In this document: one piece after another, positions 36,485-48,995 of the stretch | How the letters are laid out: every line of letters starts with the position of its first letter | Position numbering within the stretch: the first letter of the stretch is position 1 | Assembly: GCA_960531495.1 (NCBI GenBank) | Contig: OY482850.1 | Span: 8,975,053 to 9,039,052, forward strand | Length of the DNA: 64,000 nt | Source of the DNA: Zeus faber | Taxonomy: Eukaryota > Chordata > Actinopteri > Zeiformes > Zeidae | Direction: 5' to 3' | Translations under genes and position numbers: made by a program | The notes under the pieces: model-generated | What the model was told of the DNA's origin: nothing | The model's input: the letters and a program-made list of their open reading frames with translations, nothing else | Databases searched by the model: none

Positions 36485-36620
36485 TACTTACAGTTAGAGA
36501 TGTTAATAATTATCAGTTTAACAGCTAAATCGACAATAAGATTTTTGACCGGTTAATTTTGATAGGTTAACACTATCAGTTAAACAGTTAAAAAAAACAT
36601 TTGTAAAAAAAAAAAGTAAA
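36485..36620. mobile_element. Probable hAT-type remnant
   Basis: Starts TAGAGATGTTAATAATTATC and contains repeated GTTAA/TTAACAG phrases, as in a known group of fish nonautonomous elements whose ends resemble the head of this segment. No matching right end or target-site duplication was found. Confidence 0.3.
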
Positions 36621-37000
36621 AAATACAATTTGTTGCATGGTAAAAGAAAAGGCTCTACAATCTATTTCTTGAAAACAACTCATGGGTGCGACATGTGCAA
36701 CCACACGTCTTTTATTTCAGGCACGTAAAAGGACAGCTTATGCAGCCTAGTGGTGGGGGTTCCGAATCCTTTCAGGGAGACAAATGTTTTGATTCAGTTC
36801 ACTTAAAAGATTTGTTCTTTTTATGGGTCAGTTATGTCCTGGGTATAGGCTACATGTTATTTAAGAAATGTACTACGATGTACTACAGCACATGAGACTT
36901 TTAACTACGATGACCAGATCCCGGCCTGGCCGGGATTGTCCCAGCTGTGTGTCCAAACAAATATCTGTAAAAACCTAAAATGTCCTGGTTTTCACCACAA

Positions 37001-37022
37001 TAATAATAATAATAATAATATA

Positions 37023-37044
<22 letters not shown>
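37001..37044. repeat. (TAA)n-(TTA)n mirror, perfect 20-bp hairpin
   Basis: (TAA)n switches strand sense to (TTA)n so that 37001-37020 is the exact reverse complement of 37025-37044 with a TAAT loop. The TTA repeat then runs on to about 37080. Confidence 0.9.
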
Positions 37045-37082
<38 letters not shown>

Positions 37083-37085
37083 AAT

Positions 37086-37150
37086 ATTTTTTATTTTATT
37101 TTATTTTATTTTATTTTATTTTATTTTATTTTATTTTATTTTATTTTATT
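37086..37150 (+). repeat. (TTTTA)n pentanucleotide microsatellite
   Basis: About 12 units of TTTTA, followed by a further TTA stretch to about 37168. Confidence 0.95.
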
Positions 37151-37724
37151 ATTATTATTATTATTATAATACTTGAAAATGCTGCGTTCTGCATACAATG
37201 CAAGAGTTTTGGTCGCGCATGAGGGAAATGCCGACATTAATATAATATTAAGATGGCCAAACATAAGCAATTGTTATAATAATAATATAAAAACATGCAT
37301 ACGGAATTTAAATCTAAACTATTTAAAATAAAAATATAAATATTTTAATGAACAATTTTTTACTTGACAAAGATTTTACTTGGACTTGCCATGCTGTCAA
37401 CCCCTGGGATTCTCTCGTATTTGACTCTTCTTTCCTGCTGTCCTCCCGGTTGTTTATTTTCCCGTAAATAACAGATGTCCCGTATTTCTAACCTTTTGAA
37501 AAAATTGTAATAATAAAAAAGGTTGGCGCGGCACCGCCATCTCTGCTCTGGCGACCGGCACTGACCCGACAGCTGTGCATCCCCATTCCCCCCTTTCTCC
37601 AAACAAAACCAATGATAACAGTGTGTTTTTTATTGGAGATGAATTTATTGTCATTGAACGAAACCAAAGAAAACATGGTGTGTAGCCGTGAGTAACGAGC
37701 CAGACTTTGTCAGCCATGAATTTC

Positions 37725-37782
37725 TTTTAACATAAAAAATGATACCGGATCGATACCGATCGATATCGATAGGGCACACCCC
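37725..37782 (-). mobile_element. Transposon end, TAGGGGTGTGCC type
   Basis: On the minus strand the segment starts TAGGGGTGTGCCCTATCGAT and continues with CGATATCGATCGG phrases, matching the ends of a hAT-like fish element. The partner end was not found. The segment 36905-37700 to its left, with CCCGG/GTCCCGTATTT motifs, may belong to the same or another repeat. Confidence 0.5.
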
Positions 37783-38179
37783 TAGTCACAGACATTCCTC
37801 CATTCTCAATAGTACATTTGAATCTTCTTCGATAACGGTTAACGATCGGTGAACGAGGCTCGGCTATCGTTCAGAACAGAAGATCGAAATTCCAAAGCAT
37901 CCCTGCCGGCAGTCTATTGATGAAGTGATCTGATTTCTAAATCGAAAGAAAAAAGGTCCATCAAGCGTTTCACAACATCCATCTCACGAAGGGTCATATT
38001 CCCAGCTCTGTAGGTAATGAAGACTGAAGTGGTGTTTCCAGTCTCCATACACGGCCGCAACGTAAACAACCGACATGCAATGTAAACTGTATACACAATA
38101 AAAGATGATGTTACAAGGGAAGCGGGGACCTCCGAGCATTAAAACCAACGTATAGAATACCCGAGAAGCTTTCCTCCAT

Positions 38180-38730
38180 GGAATACCTGAGAGGGGAAGG
38201 GGGAGGGGGACCTGTGGCCACGCATGATAACAATTCCACAATCCCTTTGCGGTCACTCGTACCGCGCGGGGGGGGGGGGGGGGGGAGCGTCAGTGTCGCC
38301 AGCGAAGCCGACTCACGTGAAACGCAATATTTCCCCCGTTCTCTTTTGGCATCCTCACGCAGAAGTCGTCAGAGTGAGACACACGTGTCGCAGAGGGGTT
38401 GGGTTAATAGATGGCTTGATAAATCCGGTGTTTCACGATGCCGCGTTCAATCGGCGTAGAGACACTGCAAATACACACATACCACGACGCGAATAACGTA
38501 AATAATGCAGAGAAACTGCATGATTCCGGGGGCGTGTCGAGAACGAAACAGCTCCTCTTTAGCACCGTCAACGAGGATGTGTCAAGCCGATTGGTTCTTG
38601 TCTTCGCTAATTTAGCTTTTGAGGTATTCCGTTCCCACGCCGTGACCGTGCCGCGCCCACCGCGCCGCCGCGTCTTCAAATCTAGCCCCGCGTGCTGCGG
38701 GCAAAGCGATCCAAGCGCTCTTCTTTTGTT
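38180..38730. promoter_or_regulatory. Intragenic CpG-rich patch with two CACGTG E-boxes
   Basis: CpG is dense over about 550 bases, strongest at 38640-38720. CACGTG occurs at 38314-38319 and 38382-38387. It is far from exon 1 (27.6 kb), so it could be an orphan CpG island, an alternative promoter or a CpG-rich transposon. No ORF here is recognised. Confidence 0.4.
38268..38285 (+). repeat. G homopolymer, 18 bases
   Basis: Uninterrupted G-run at the left part of the CpG-rich patch. Confidence 0.95.
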
Positions 38731-40735
38731 TTTGTTTTTTTGTGGTAACTCATTAAACGATAGTATTAAGATGGAAGTGCGTGCGTGCGTGCGTGCGTGG
38801 GCGTTGCTGCAATGTCTCCCCCTCTGGAGTGTCCTCCCAGCTGACTTTTAATGGCGTCTGATTTGAGAGCCTGTGAATCATTCCCGTGGGCCCTGGTTTG
38901 TAGGTCACTGTGGCAGCACGGTTTGCTCCTGGTCGGTCTGACGGAGAGATAGAGGGTAGCGCGGGAGGAGTGGGAGTGGGAGTGGGGGAAGGGCGGCTGA
39001 AGAGAGACAGAACAGAGCATGGAGCCCCGCCCCCCATCGCACCGTGGACTTCCTCAACACACTGGACGAGGTAGACGCGGCTAAATCCCCCACCGGGCAT
39101 TACCCAGAATCCCCCTCTTCTCAGCAACAGAGGGGATTATTAGTGAGATCATCCAGCGCATGTCTGTGAACGGGCTCTTCGTTATTCACACAAAGCTTGA
39201 CAAGTTATTTTCCATATTTTATACCTTTTATGTTGGGGGGTTTTCATAGCTCTGTTTTCAGAGCTTTTTATTTAAAAACATTTTTTTAATATATATTTAT
39301 TTTTAAGGCAGTTAAGGGACAACTGTGGTGGAAATAGGCCACCTGCAATAACAAATGACTCCCCAGAGCATCGGGAAAATATGCCAAAAACAGCCCTCCG
39401 GATGATTTTCAGCCGGTTATTATCATTATTAAAAAAAAAAAAGTTCATGATCATGTTTATTTTTGCGTGTGTGGTGTATATGCTCCAATCAGGTGATTCC
39501 AGGCCAGTGTATGCAGTAGCACTTAACAGTTATGACAGTTCATTACTCGGACAAATGCTCAGGGAGCAACCTTCACCTCTCCGTGGTATTTCTGGCTCGC
39601 TCAGCTTAAACAACTTTGATCTCATCTCGCGGCTTATATCTGGGTGTCCTATCTTCATCTGCGGTGAGATGGGAGTGTGGCGACAGCGAGTGGAGGAGAC
39701 TGAAGGAGGCTGGACCGAACGCTCTTCTCAGGACGTACGACTCTTGTTCGTTCCGATGGCGTGATAAGGCACATTGCAGGCTAATTCAAATGTCCCTGGG
39801 AGAAATAAGCCACGGGGTGTCATCCACCAAAGGTTACCTCTGCAGGAATTGCTGGAAAGCGGGACAGTTAAATCACATTACTTGGCGGGGAGATCAGGTT
39901 GTCGTTCCTCCTCAAGACGCTCCAAAGCCATTTGGAAATCAGCCTACACTTTGTTTGGCGCATTGTAGAGTTATTGTTTCTCTCCTCCGTGCAGCTCCTA
40001 TTAGCCTGATGATAAAAAAGACTGTCACGTCGCTTGACAGCGGTCCCTACGAGTGGGAAAACGGACAAAATGGAGCTGAATGAAGGATCATTCCTCGTGG
40101 CGCTCCAAGATACTGAACCTGGGTGGTCACAGCCGTAGTGATGCTCCACGGTGACGCTGCGAGTGAGTCTCCGTCTCCCTGTTTTTAACCAGGGAGTAAG
40201 TTTTGCTCCTGTAATTCCTCTATTCTGAGAAATTAAATATTCACCGCGGGGCTGTTTTTACCCTCCAGACTTTTGTTGGCTGACCTCAGACAAGCTGTTG
40301 CATGATTACAGGGATTCAGTACAGAGACTAAAAATATGCACGCATAAGTTATTGAAATTTATAAGTACAAAATAAAAATAAGTAATAGAAGACATTAGAG
40401 TTTAAAATAACGAAATGGAGCCGAAATTGGATCATTCATTCATCACGTAAATGCAGATATGGGTTTTTAACAGTAGCCTAACATTTGCCATCCAATTCAA
40501 CAATTAAAAGACACATCCAGGCCTATCCTCCTTGATCTGGAAGTAAATCACGTTTGCACACCATCTCGTTTTCCTTCGTTTTTTTTTCTGCACTGACTTT
40601 TCAAAAGAGGCGTGGACTTGGAAGAGCCCCAGAACACCCCGGCCTCTCCCAGACAATCCATTGCAGATTTATAACAAGCTGCGGAGTGTTTGTTTGAAGC
40701 TTGCATGCGTGTGTGATAATGTTCCCTTCCAGGCG
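38731..40735. other. Intron 1, nothing recognised
   Basis: A small GTGC repeat at 38778-38797. Open frames of up to 155 codons (39616-40083) are unlike any known family. Confidence 0.45.
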
Positions 40736-41150
40736 TTACGACGATCTGCATCGGCCAGATCGGAGATAAAAGCCAGAGGGAGCGGTGCGTCTAAGTGACG
40801 GCGGAGCGGACCCGCTGCTTCTCGCCAACACGACTCCCCCTCGCGCCCAGCTACGATTAACGCGGCTGCAAAGTCTGTTGCGTAAGACACCTGGCCTGCC
40901 TGGCGGGCCGGTCACTCCGGAGTAGGATGACGAGGACTGACGCCGATGCTCTCCCATCCTTCCGGCCTCTTGCTCCCCCTGCTGATCTCTGATCTCGGAT
41001 CCCGTGAACTCGGAAGACGCAACGGTGCACGAGTGGAGCCATTGACCCCAATTCCTTAAGGAAAGGTTTCCTTGGGGAAAGAAAATGGTCTCTTACTCTA
41101 TTGCCGGCTGACCTGGAAACAGCGAGGAGAGGGGATTTGACGCAGACAGA

Positions 41151-41152
41151 AC

Positions 41153-41223
<71 letters not shown>

Positions 41224-41226
41224 CGC
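41151..41226 (+). repeat. (GT)n-(GC)n tract, 76 bp alternating purine-pyrimidine
   Basis: GT units end in six GC units, with strict alternation throughout. GC plus GT alternation is the sequence class most prone to Z-DNA. A CpG-containing segment (40740-41000) precedes it. Confidence 0.95.
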
Positions 41227-41865
41227 TCGGATGAGCCGTCGTCCCGGCCTTTAAGGGACTGAAAAGCTCCCATGGTGTTTGATCTGATGAAGGCTAAGGC
41301 TCCCATCTGTTTCCTGCCGCAGAAAGCCGCAGCACTCGGATCCGGATTGGATGAAGACAAGTGGATGAATGGGGAGGATGAGAAACACGCGCACGTTTTG
41401 ATTCGACGTAGCAGAAGCTCTTCTGCTTCGGTGCATAGCGGTGAAAATACAGCAGTGTCAATATCGCACAGTAAATGAATCTGCGGGCGGTTTGCGTTTC
41501 AAGCTTCATTGGGAATGAATAAACCTAAACGATAGACAGCTCCTCTGACAGCATCCATTGCCGCTGGCTGTTTCGCAATTCAACATGGCTGTGTTTACTT
41601 GGGAGTGTTCCATTATTTGCTTGGTCAATAAACAAGCCAAGTCAAAATGTAGGAAATACATTCTTGCCGGGCTCTCTAGGGGGGGGAAGCCATTCGCTTC
41701 GTATGAACCTTGCCATTCGTCGTGCTACCGTACTCCTGCATTTGTTGCTCTGTATTGCGCCTCCACCTCATGTATAGCATTTTTCTGGGCCTTGCACCCC
41801 TTGTCCTTCCTCAGCACCTGTCAGCTCCATTATGCTCCAGTGAAGAAGAGGAAGCCCACGCAGGC

Positions 41866-41905
41866 ATGCTCCTACAAACCCCTTTGAAAAGGTTCGTAGG
41901 AGCAT
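41866..41905. repeat. 15-bp hairpin with one mismatch
   Basis: ATGCTCCTACAAACC and GGTTCGTAGGAGCAT pair at 14 of 15 positions across a 10-base loop. Confidence 0.8.
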
Positions 41906-41978
41906 TCATTCTTCTCGGGGTAGAGCCTTTGTTCCCCTGGGCTTTTCTTACCAGGCATTGGGCAATCAGAAAGGGGGA

Positions 41979-41989
41979 GGGGGGGGGGG
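41979..41989 (+). repeat. G homopolymer, 11 bases
   Basis: Run of 11 G preceded by GGGGGA. Confidence 0.9.
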
Positions 41990-41999
41990 CATCCATCTT

Positions 42000-43290
42000 C
42001 CAATTGAAGGGGGAGGGCGGGTTGCCCCGCTCGCAGGGTGTGATAATGGACCACACATGGTCGCGCTCCAGTGACTCATTGAAGGTTGGGGCCTCTATGC
42101 GTGGGCACAGGCCTGGCCGTGGCTCTTCTCCCTCCGCGGCCCATGGAGAGGTTCCTCTCAGCCCTTTGTCTTGACTATTCATGCGGCCAGCTTGCTGGCC
42201 CTAGCTCTGCCTGTCTCTTTGTCCCTGTCACTGTGGGCTGGTTCCTCCACATCCACTCCTTCTGCTTTGTGCACCGCACCAACAATATGCCACCAACAAG
42301 TACACCAGAAATGTAATGAATGCGAGCCTTTCTTTCAACGCGAATGTGCTTAAGTAAAGAAAGGAGGGAGTGGGATATTTGATTTGTAGTCGCAAAAGGT
42401 TTTTTTTCTGATTGAGTTTGGTTGATGATGTGGTTAAAATAATGAGCGGAGCAAGGGAAAAAAAAACTTTCGATAAGGTTTAAAAAACAAAGGGGTCGGT
42501 CATATTTGCAGTCCTATTTATCTCGCTGAGCCAAATTAAACAGCCAGGGAAACAATAGTGGTCTGAAGTCTGTATTTTGCAGCAAACGCTTCTACAACAT
42601 ATGACGTGCCCCTGTCCCCCACATAGCTGACTGTTATGATGAAAGGCTTATTATGGGCTACGCTGTATGAAGGGAGCTTTCTGATGTGTCGCACATATGC
42701 TGGCGAGACTTCTTTCTTTGATGAGCTCTGTAGCCGTGCTAATTTCTAAAACTTCTGCCGAGCCCTTTGGCGACGGTGCCCTCGTCCTGTGTTTAACATG
42801 AGTCATGAAGCATAGATGTGATCCTGACGGCAACTCCATCCATGAACAGCGAGGATTGTTCTGTGACAGCAGAATGATGGAAACAAGCAATTTCAACCTC
42901 ATAAGTCCTTTACCCCCTTCCGCAAGGTTCTGAGGGATTGTTCGGGGTGAAATAAAGCCGTTGAAAACAAAAAAATATATTTTCTTGTGCGCAGTGGTTA
43001 TCCAGCCAAACACCACTGCAGGCCGCTTCTTGTCTTGCTGCTGTTCAGGAGATACACATTAGGAAACACAAGGGGGTTTTTGACAAGGGGAGGTAACTGC
43101 CTCTTGGGGTTACCTACTGTATGCAGAGCTCCTTAAATAATAAAGTGTTTTTTATTTATCATTTTCTGACATACGGATTCGTTGAAAGCAAAGCATTATT
43201 TATAGGACAAAAATGCTGAACATTCCTTTTTGAGTTCCAACCCAAATTGTCCATGTTTAACTGCTAAATCATTTTTGAGCCTTAAAATAA
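42000..43290. other. Intron 1, nothing recognised
   Basis: Unique-looking DNA without repeat ends or coding signal. Confidence 0.45.
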
Positions 43291-43294
43291 TAAA

Positions 43295-43340
43295 CGTAAC
43301 ACTTTATTCATCCCTGGCGGGGAATTGGGAGAATGCCAAG
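43295..43340 (-). mobile_element. LINE 3'-end remnant, minus orientation
   Basis: ACTTTATTCATCCCTGGCGG followed by GGAATTGGG is the complement of the TCCC...AATAAAGT end of Rex/L2-like fish LINEs. Only a few dozen bases remain. Confidence 0.4.
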
Positions 43341-43678
43341 TTGCCAATGCCAAGTCCCATGCAAACGCAAAACCATTATCACCTCCTCGGTGTTCATTTT
43401 GCTGACAAAAACATAGACAAAATATGTTTGCAATTGCATTTTGCAATTAAAAAGTAGATTTATATACAGTAATGAGTTTTGATCACACACGCACACTTGA
43501 GAAGTAATTTTTTTGTTCGTCAGCAGATAAGGGTGGTGCCAGGGATTATGTCAGATGGAATGGACGGTCGACATTTGGGGGATCCGAAGTGATTCTACCA
43601 GTACCAAGTGGCAGTTAGTCTCACAGGCGAAAGGTTTGATGAGATACGTTATCATTATTAGTCAGACCAAGTGCCAAG

Positions 43679-44380
43679 TAGGGCTGAACGATTAATCAGT
43701 TCAAACCAAATTTAATAGAACGCAATTTTCAAATCACAAAGGCTGCAAATTAATAGGAAAAAAAGAAAAAAAAGGTGTTTTTGTACCGAAGATGCGTGTG
43801 CCAGTGATTTGGGCGCCAGCGTTGGGGTGCCCGTGATTGGCACGCCAGAACAGTGTTTTTATTTTATTTTACGTCTCCCTACAGAGCAAAACCGTGCGTA
43901 ATGGGGACACTTTCTCCGTGACTCTCCTACCATCACTATAGCGATTATTTTAACCAAACCTCCGCGCTGTCCCCCGGTGAGACCCGGTGCTCTGGCCCGG
44001 GCCACGGTGCGCTGTGCGGGGCATGCGCTGCTGGCAGAGCCCGGAATACCTGTAGAGTCCAGATGGAGCCTCTTCCAGAACACTGCGTCTGTTTGTATTT
44101 TTTACCTTTTCTTAATTGAATGAGTATAAAGCTGTCCCCGAGGACACGGAGCAGCGCAAGTTTGTCTTGTTATTCATATCAATTCATGCATCAGTTCATC
44201 TCACTTCATCATAACACATCCATTTTTGTGTTGTTTGTGTGTCATACGATGATTTATTGCTTGTGTTTAGTGAATAATACAGAAGATAAAGAACTTGAAA
44301 AAAATTGCATACCAAATCAAACTTGCAATATTGGTCTAAAAAATGGCAATTTGATTATTTTCCCAAATCGTTCAGCCCTA
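43679..44380. mobile_element. Complete nonautonomous hAT element, 702 bp, with 8-bp target-site duplication
   Basis: Both ends carry the identical 15-bp inverted repeat TAGGGCTGAACGATT. The element is flanked on both sides by GTGCCAAG (43671-43678 and 44381-44388), a perfect 8-bp duplication as hAT transposases make. The interior has an A-rich part (43755-43775) and a CpG-rich part (43900-44060), with no transposase frame. Inward of the inverted repeats the arms diverge, and the CpG-rich core may be acquired sequence. Confidence 0.92.
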
Positions 44381-44388
44381 GTGCCAAG

Positions 44389-44920
44389 TAGTACCTTCAG
44401 TCAGCTTTAGATGTGAAGCATACGAGTCTGCTGTTTATAGTTTGTTGACATGGCCCTGCAGCTTTTAAGAAGGAAACAAACATCTGGGCAGACATTATCG
44501 ACATTGCAAATGAAAGCAATATGCAATTCAAACCGGGCCTTGGCAAAATCAGGGGAACGACCCCAGCACACCCATTCCCCAGACAAGGAAAAAGTGGATA
44601 GTAAAAAGAAGTGAATGAATGAATAATTCAATGAACCCAAATACCCCAAGAGGTTTCTGCAATCCCGGTATGGAAATTCACCAGACGGTAAATTAGCTAT
44701 CGTAAAGTGGCCAAATTTAACAATGTTACTACTCGACTCTATTCTTTTTACAGGGGTGCATGTACATTATTTTCACTTCCAACCTTTTATCTTTTATGGA
44801 GGCTGCTGGGATGGTGTATTGTGTAATGTTCGCTAAATGTCGTTAATGTATTTGGCCTGGAGCAGCAAGCATTTTAGATCATAATACTTACAACTTACAG
44901 TATATTTGGATTGGACCGTA
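44389..44920. other. Intron 1, nothing recognised
   Basis: Unique-looking, AT-leaning sequence between the hAT element and the palindromes. Confidence 0.45.
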
Positions 44921-44961
44921 GTTAATTACATATCATACACTGTGTATGATATGTAATTAAC
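44921..44961. repeat. Perfect 20-bp inverted repeat with 1-base centre
   Basis: GTTAATTACATATCATACAC at 44921-44940 is the exact reverse complement of 44942-44961, with a single T between. This 41-bp near-continuous palindrome could form a cruciform or a tight RNA hairpin. Confidence 0.95.
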
Positions 44962-45354
44962 AAAGTAACATTTCAAATCAAAATAACTTTAGACTTGGAG
45001 TTGCTCCTTGGGCGTTCCTTAAAATACGTGTTTATGAGTAAAATGTATAAAGGGTATGTTTCAACCTCAATTCAAAATGCCTTTGTCACCCAGAAACCAT
45101 GAGATCTATAGTGAATTTTACTGGCCGATACTCAACTGCTGTAGCTTTCATCAAATGGCAAGAAAACAACTAACCGTAATCCAACTGTTAAGATTGAATT
45201 TGCATTGCCATGGCACATTTTGGTTAAAACGCTCAAACTAAATCAATTTGCTGCCCAATTTGCTGCCCCTTAATACCAAGGGAAATATAAGGGAGTCTTA
45301 ACCGCCATTCTAACCAAGAGCTGTATAAAAAGTACTTTTCTCCCTCTAACTTAA

Positions 45355-45382
45355 TCTATTCACAAAATATTTTGTGAATAGA
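45355..45382. repeat. Perfect 28-bp palindrome
   Basis: The 28 bases, with ATTCACAAAATATTTTGTGA at the centre, equal their own reverse complement. It lies 394 bp from the previous palindrome. Confidence 0.95.
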
Positions 45383-47166
45383 AGGACTTCAAATCTCTCT
45401 TCTTCTCTCTGTGGAATCATGTGGCCAATATAGTGCTGGTCAATTAAGATCAAGTAAACAGACCCTTATCAAAGTTCCCATCTGTTGTGCCCTGCTGGAC
45501 GGTTTTTATAGCTTTGAGGCATGTGATTTCTGCTCCCACAGGGGAATTCCCAGACAAACACATCGATTGATGCCCTCTTTATCCCACTGATTCGATTACC
45601 TTCATACCACAGCACGTAGTAGCTCATGATATTGTCCTAATGAACATGTCTGTGCATTATCGGTGGATACCTGATCACATCTGACTCTGGTTCTTTCAAA
45701 ACATAAGCCAACATGAGTTATGTGCTGAAAGAGTCTTTTCAACAGGGGCAAGCCGATCAGACGATATCTTTTTGGACCTGGAACTTTCATTGTATGTGAG
45801 GACATGGCTGGAAAAATCCAATACTGCTGATAGTCACAGTATGCCTCCAATTCAATTAAGCTTGACCATGGAAAGCCGAGGAATATTGCCCAAGAATGTT
45901 ATTGATTCGAAGAAGTAGATTAGCTGCAGCCTGTCTTTTGGAGTTGCGGCAATGCAATTTATTGGAGACAATGACTTGGAAAAGCGGTGGATCTTCCTTT
46001 TCCAAGTATTGGGAAGTTCATACTCCATGAATCTGTCTCCTCAACCTCCTTCTCCAATTAAAATAAAAAAAAGTATTTCTAACAACGCAGGCCGAAAGGT
46101 TTCTACTGCGTTTTTTTCAAGTGTGAATGTCGAGGCAAAGATCAAGAAAGACAACTCCGAACGCATCTCGGTAACGACGCCGCTGACTGGCGCGCTTTTT
46201 AATCGTTTAGTTGATGTATTTGAAGGACGCAAGTGCTCTTGCATCTAAGTGAGGAAATCAGAAGGCAGTAAAAGCACACCCACTCACTATGAAGGCCTTG
46301 CGGTTTGGAGAATACGGCGGCTATAAAGTCTCAACTACCTAAATGAGCTCCTTCACAAAAATGCTAATTGACACCATGTGGAAGACAAAGCATTTAAAAA
46401 CACGTAAGAGGTTATTTAGGCTCCTCTTTGACATGTTTATGGGATAACCAGGCTTAGCAGTCTCACGCAACATCAGTGGCATCAGTGGCAGTTCCAAAAT
46501 ACAGTACGTTCCCCCATATTGACAAGAGGCCTCGGGTCCATGGCAATGGACCTGGTCAAAGTCTCCACCCTCGGGGTTTTCATTGTCATCTGCTATTGTC
46601 TCCGAAAGGAATTTTGGGCATGATTTTTATTATATCTAACAGCACTGTTTACCATGTGGTAACCGCGAGCCAAAGTTCATCTCCCAATTCCTTTTATGAC
46701 ATATTAACATGAAACCCCTGGAAGCGAGTTTTGCAGTCTTTTTAAGTTAAAATAAATGCCAGATTACTACTGCACATTGACCAGATTTTCTCACTAGGAT
46801 ATCTTATATTGACCCTGACTACCTAAGTCCAAACAAAGGCGAGCAGGCAGCTGTATCAGATACTATCATTGGGGGGGTTAGACAAGTCTATCACGGTGAG
46901 CTTAAACCGCACCAGTGAACCTATCCAAAGACCTGTACCGCCGCTGCAGCACTGAGGGCCTCCGCACACTCGGAGTGTTGCTGGGTTGCCAATCGGAGCT
47001 CTGCATCTGCACATGTGTTGGTAACATGTGCCATCAATTAAGCCCCTCGAACCAGATCCCCAATGGTGGGAAGCATATGTGAACACTAACTTGTTGTGAT
47101 AGTATCTAATGATACAGTATCACACTGCGCTGCATCTAATTGCCCTTTTATTCACTTAATCATTCT
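45383..47166. other. Intron 1, nothing recognised
   Basis: No repeats with defined ends and no coding signal. Confidence 0.45.
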
Positions 47167-47306
<140 letters not shown>

Positions 47307-48975
47307 ATTTTTGTATAAATTAGATTAACTCCTATTTTTCAATTAGAGGAGCTAACTACAAAATCAGCAATTCTAAAATAAGGGACCTTTTCTTCATCTC
47401 CTTCTGAGCTCCCCACCGATTTTGTCTTCACCTCATAAACCTGATAAGGAAAAGCGGGTAAAGATGATGGATGAACGGGTGGATGGGTTTTGTCCTCATG
47501 GTCTTCAGCTGATTGATTCCTCCTTGTGGGGCCTTGGGTCTTGCACGGGGTTCCTAGATAATCACAGTCCCATCCTGGAAGATCAGTGCCATGATGAGCT
47601 CTGTGTCGTAGCGGCCTCCCACGCTGGGCCAGGCGTCTCGCTCTCTATTTATACATACTGTAGGAGCCTCTACTGTAAGGCAAAAAAAAAGAACAAGTAC
47701 AGCTGTTTTTAATGCCATCTATACAAGACCAAGCCTGAAGGGGTCAATGCACTTAAGATGTTGTCCCCTCGCTGCTTTGCTGGCTGGCATTCTTAAAGGC
47801 TCCCCTCTGCACTTAAACCCCCTTGCAGTAAACATCAGTGAATCGAGGCATCTCTGGTGGCGTGCCATGATCCTGGCTCATCCTTCGGGGCTCCCCTACC
47901 CCGTAAAATCCCTCCATGCTGGGGTGGGGGGTTTCTAGCATGTGGATGCCAGGATGCCGGGCTTACCATCTACCCACATGTGTTCCCTGCCTGGGTGTCT
48001 GAGGTCTGACCTTCGCTGGATTTTTCCATCCCACCCTGCTGGTCTCATCCATCTGGTCTCATCCCCACATTGCACAGCCCACCCCATCCACCCACCCCTC
48101 CCTCCACATGGTTCAAAAAACTCTCCGTCAAAGCTGAAATGATTAAACAGCCCTGTGGTGGGTCAGCCAAGACGGCACTTGCACGCGAGGCTCAGGCCCA
48201 CGCCGTAGAGCAGACGCCAGAGAGAATCGCACAGCGCTGATCCCTCGCCGACCGTGGAAGAGCAGAGCCCTCTAAACACCAGAGGAGGAACAAATCAAAC
48301 AAATGTATTGCTGCGCGGCTGAGAAGGTCAGGGCGTGACAAAAGGCCTCCTGTTGCGAGGGGGGAAGCTGTGAAGCAGGCCCCCTAGACGGAGCTCTGCT
48401 GTCTCCGGCAACATTAGACATGGGTCAGCCAAGGGGGAGCGAGATGGTGTATAGACTAACAGTGTATTGGATCATTTATTGGATCCCTGCTGGCTAATAA
48501 ACGTAACATTTTCTACTTAGTTTCGGATTCAAAGCTAAATTGAATGGGTTAATTGACTAAATATATCATAATAGATTAACTAAACGTTATATGTTCATGC
48601 ACCGTGTTATACTAATTGAATTAGATCTGCTTTCCTATTCCTAAAGCCATTGGTTTCTACACCAATGTTTTGCCTCTATTAGATTACTTTGGTCTTTTTG
48701 GATGTTGTCGGCCCCCGGTCTTTTTCTAGCAGGTTCTAGGAGGTCAATAGTCGGAAGTCTAGAGGCTCCAATTTGACTTACACCCTCAGGAAGGGAGCTA
48801 ATCCCTCATGGAAACCATCTGAGCCAGAACAGAGGAATGCTGCTGCCCACTCTCTGGTTTTCCATAGGGAGACACCAAATGAAAGTTAGAGCAGGGAGAC
48901 AACGAGAGACTGTGAATGAGGGGCTGTCCAAGACCAAGTGACAGAGAAGATCGAGTAAGTGAGAGAATTAGACGA
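47307..48975. other. Intron 1, nothing recognised
   Basis: Unique-looking sequence; no coding exon or transposon ends. Confidence 0.45.
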
Positions 48976-48995
48976 GGGGGGGGGGGGGGGGGGGG
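48976..48995 (+). repeat. G homopolymer, 20 bases
   Basis: The longest single-base run seen in the window. Confidence 0.95.

Noticed and set aside
39616..40083. 155-codon frame in intron 1
   Set aside because: Unrecognised composition, no supporting signals; intronic chance frame most likely.
41710..42174. 154-codon frame and its antisense partner
   Set aside because: No family resemblance and overlapping open frames on both strands; intronic chance frames most likely.
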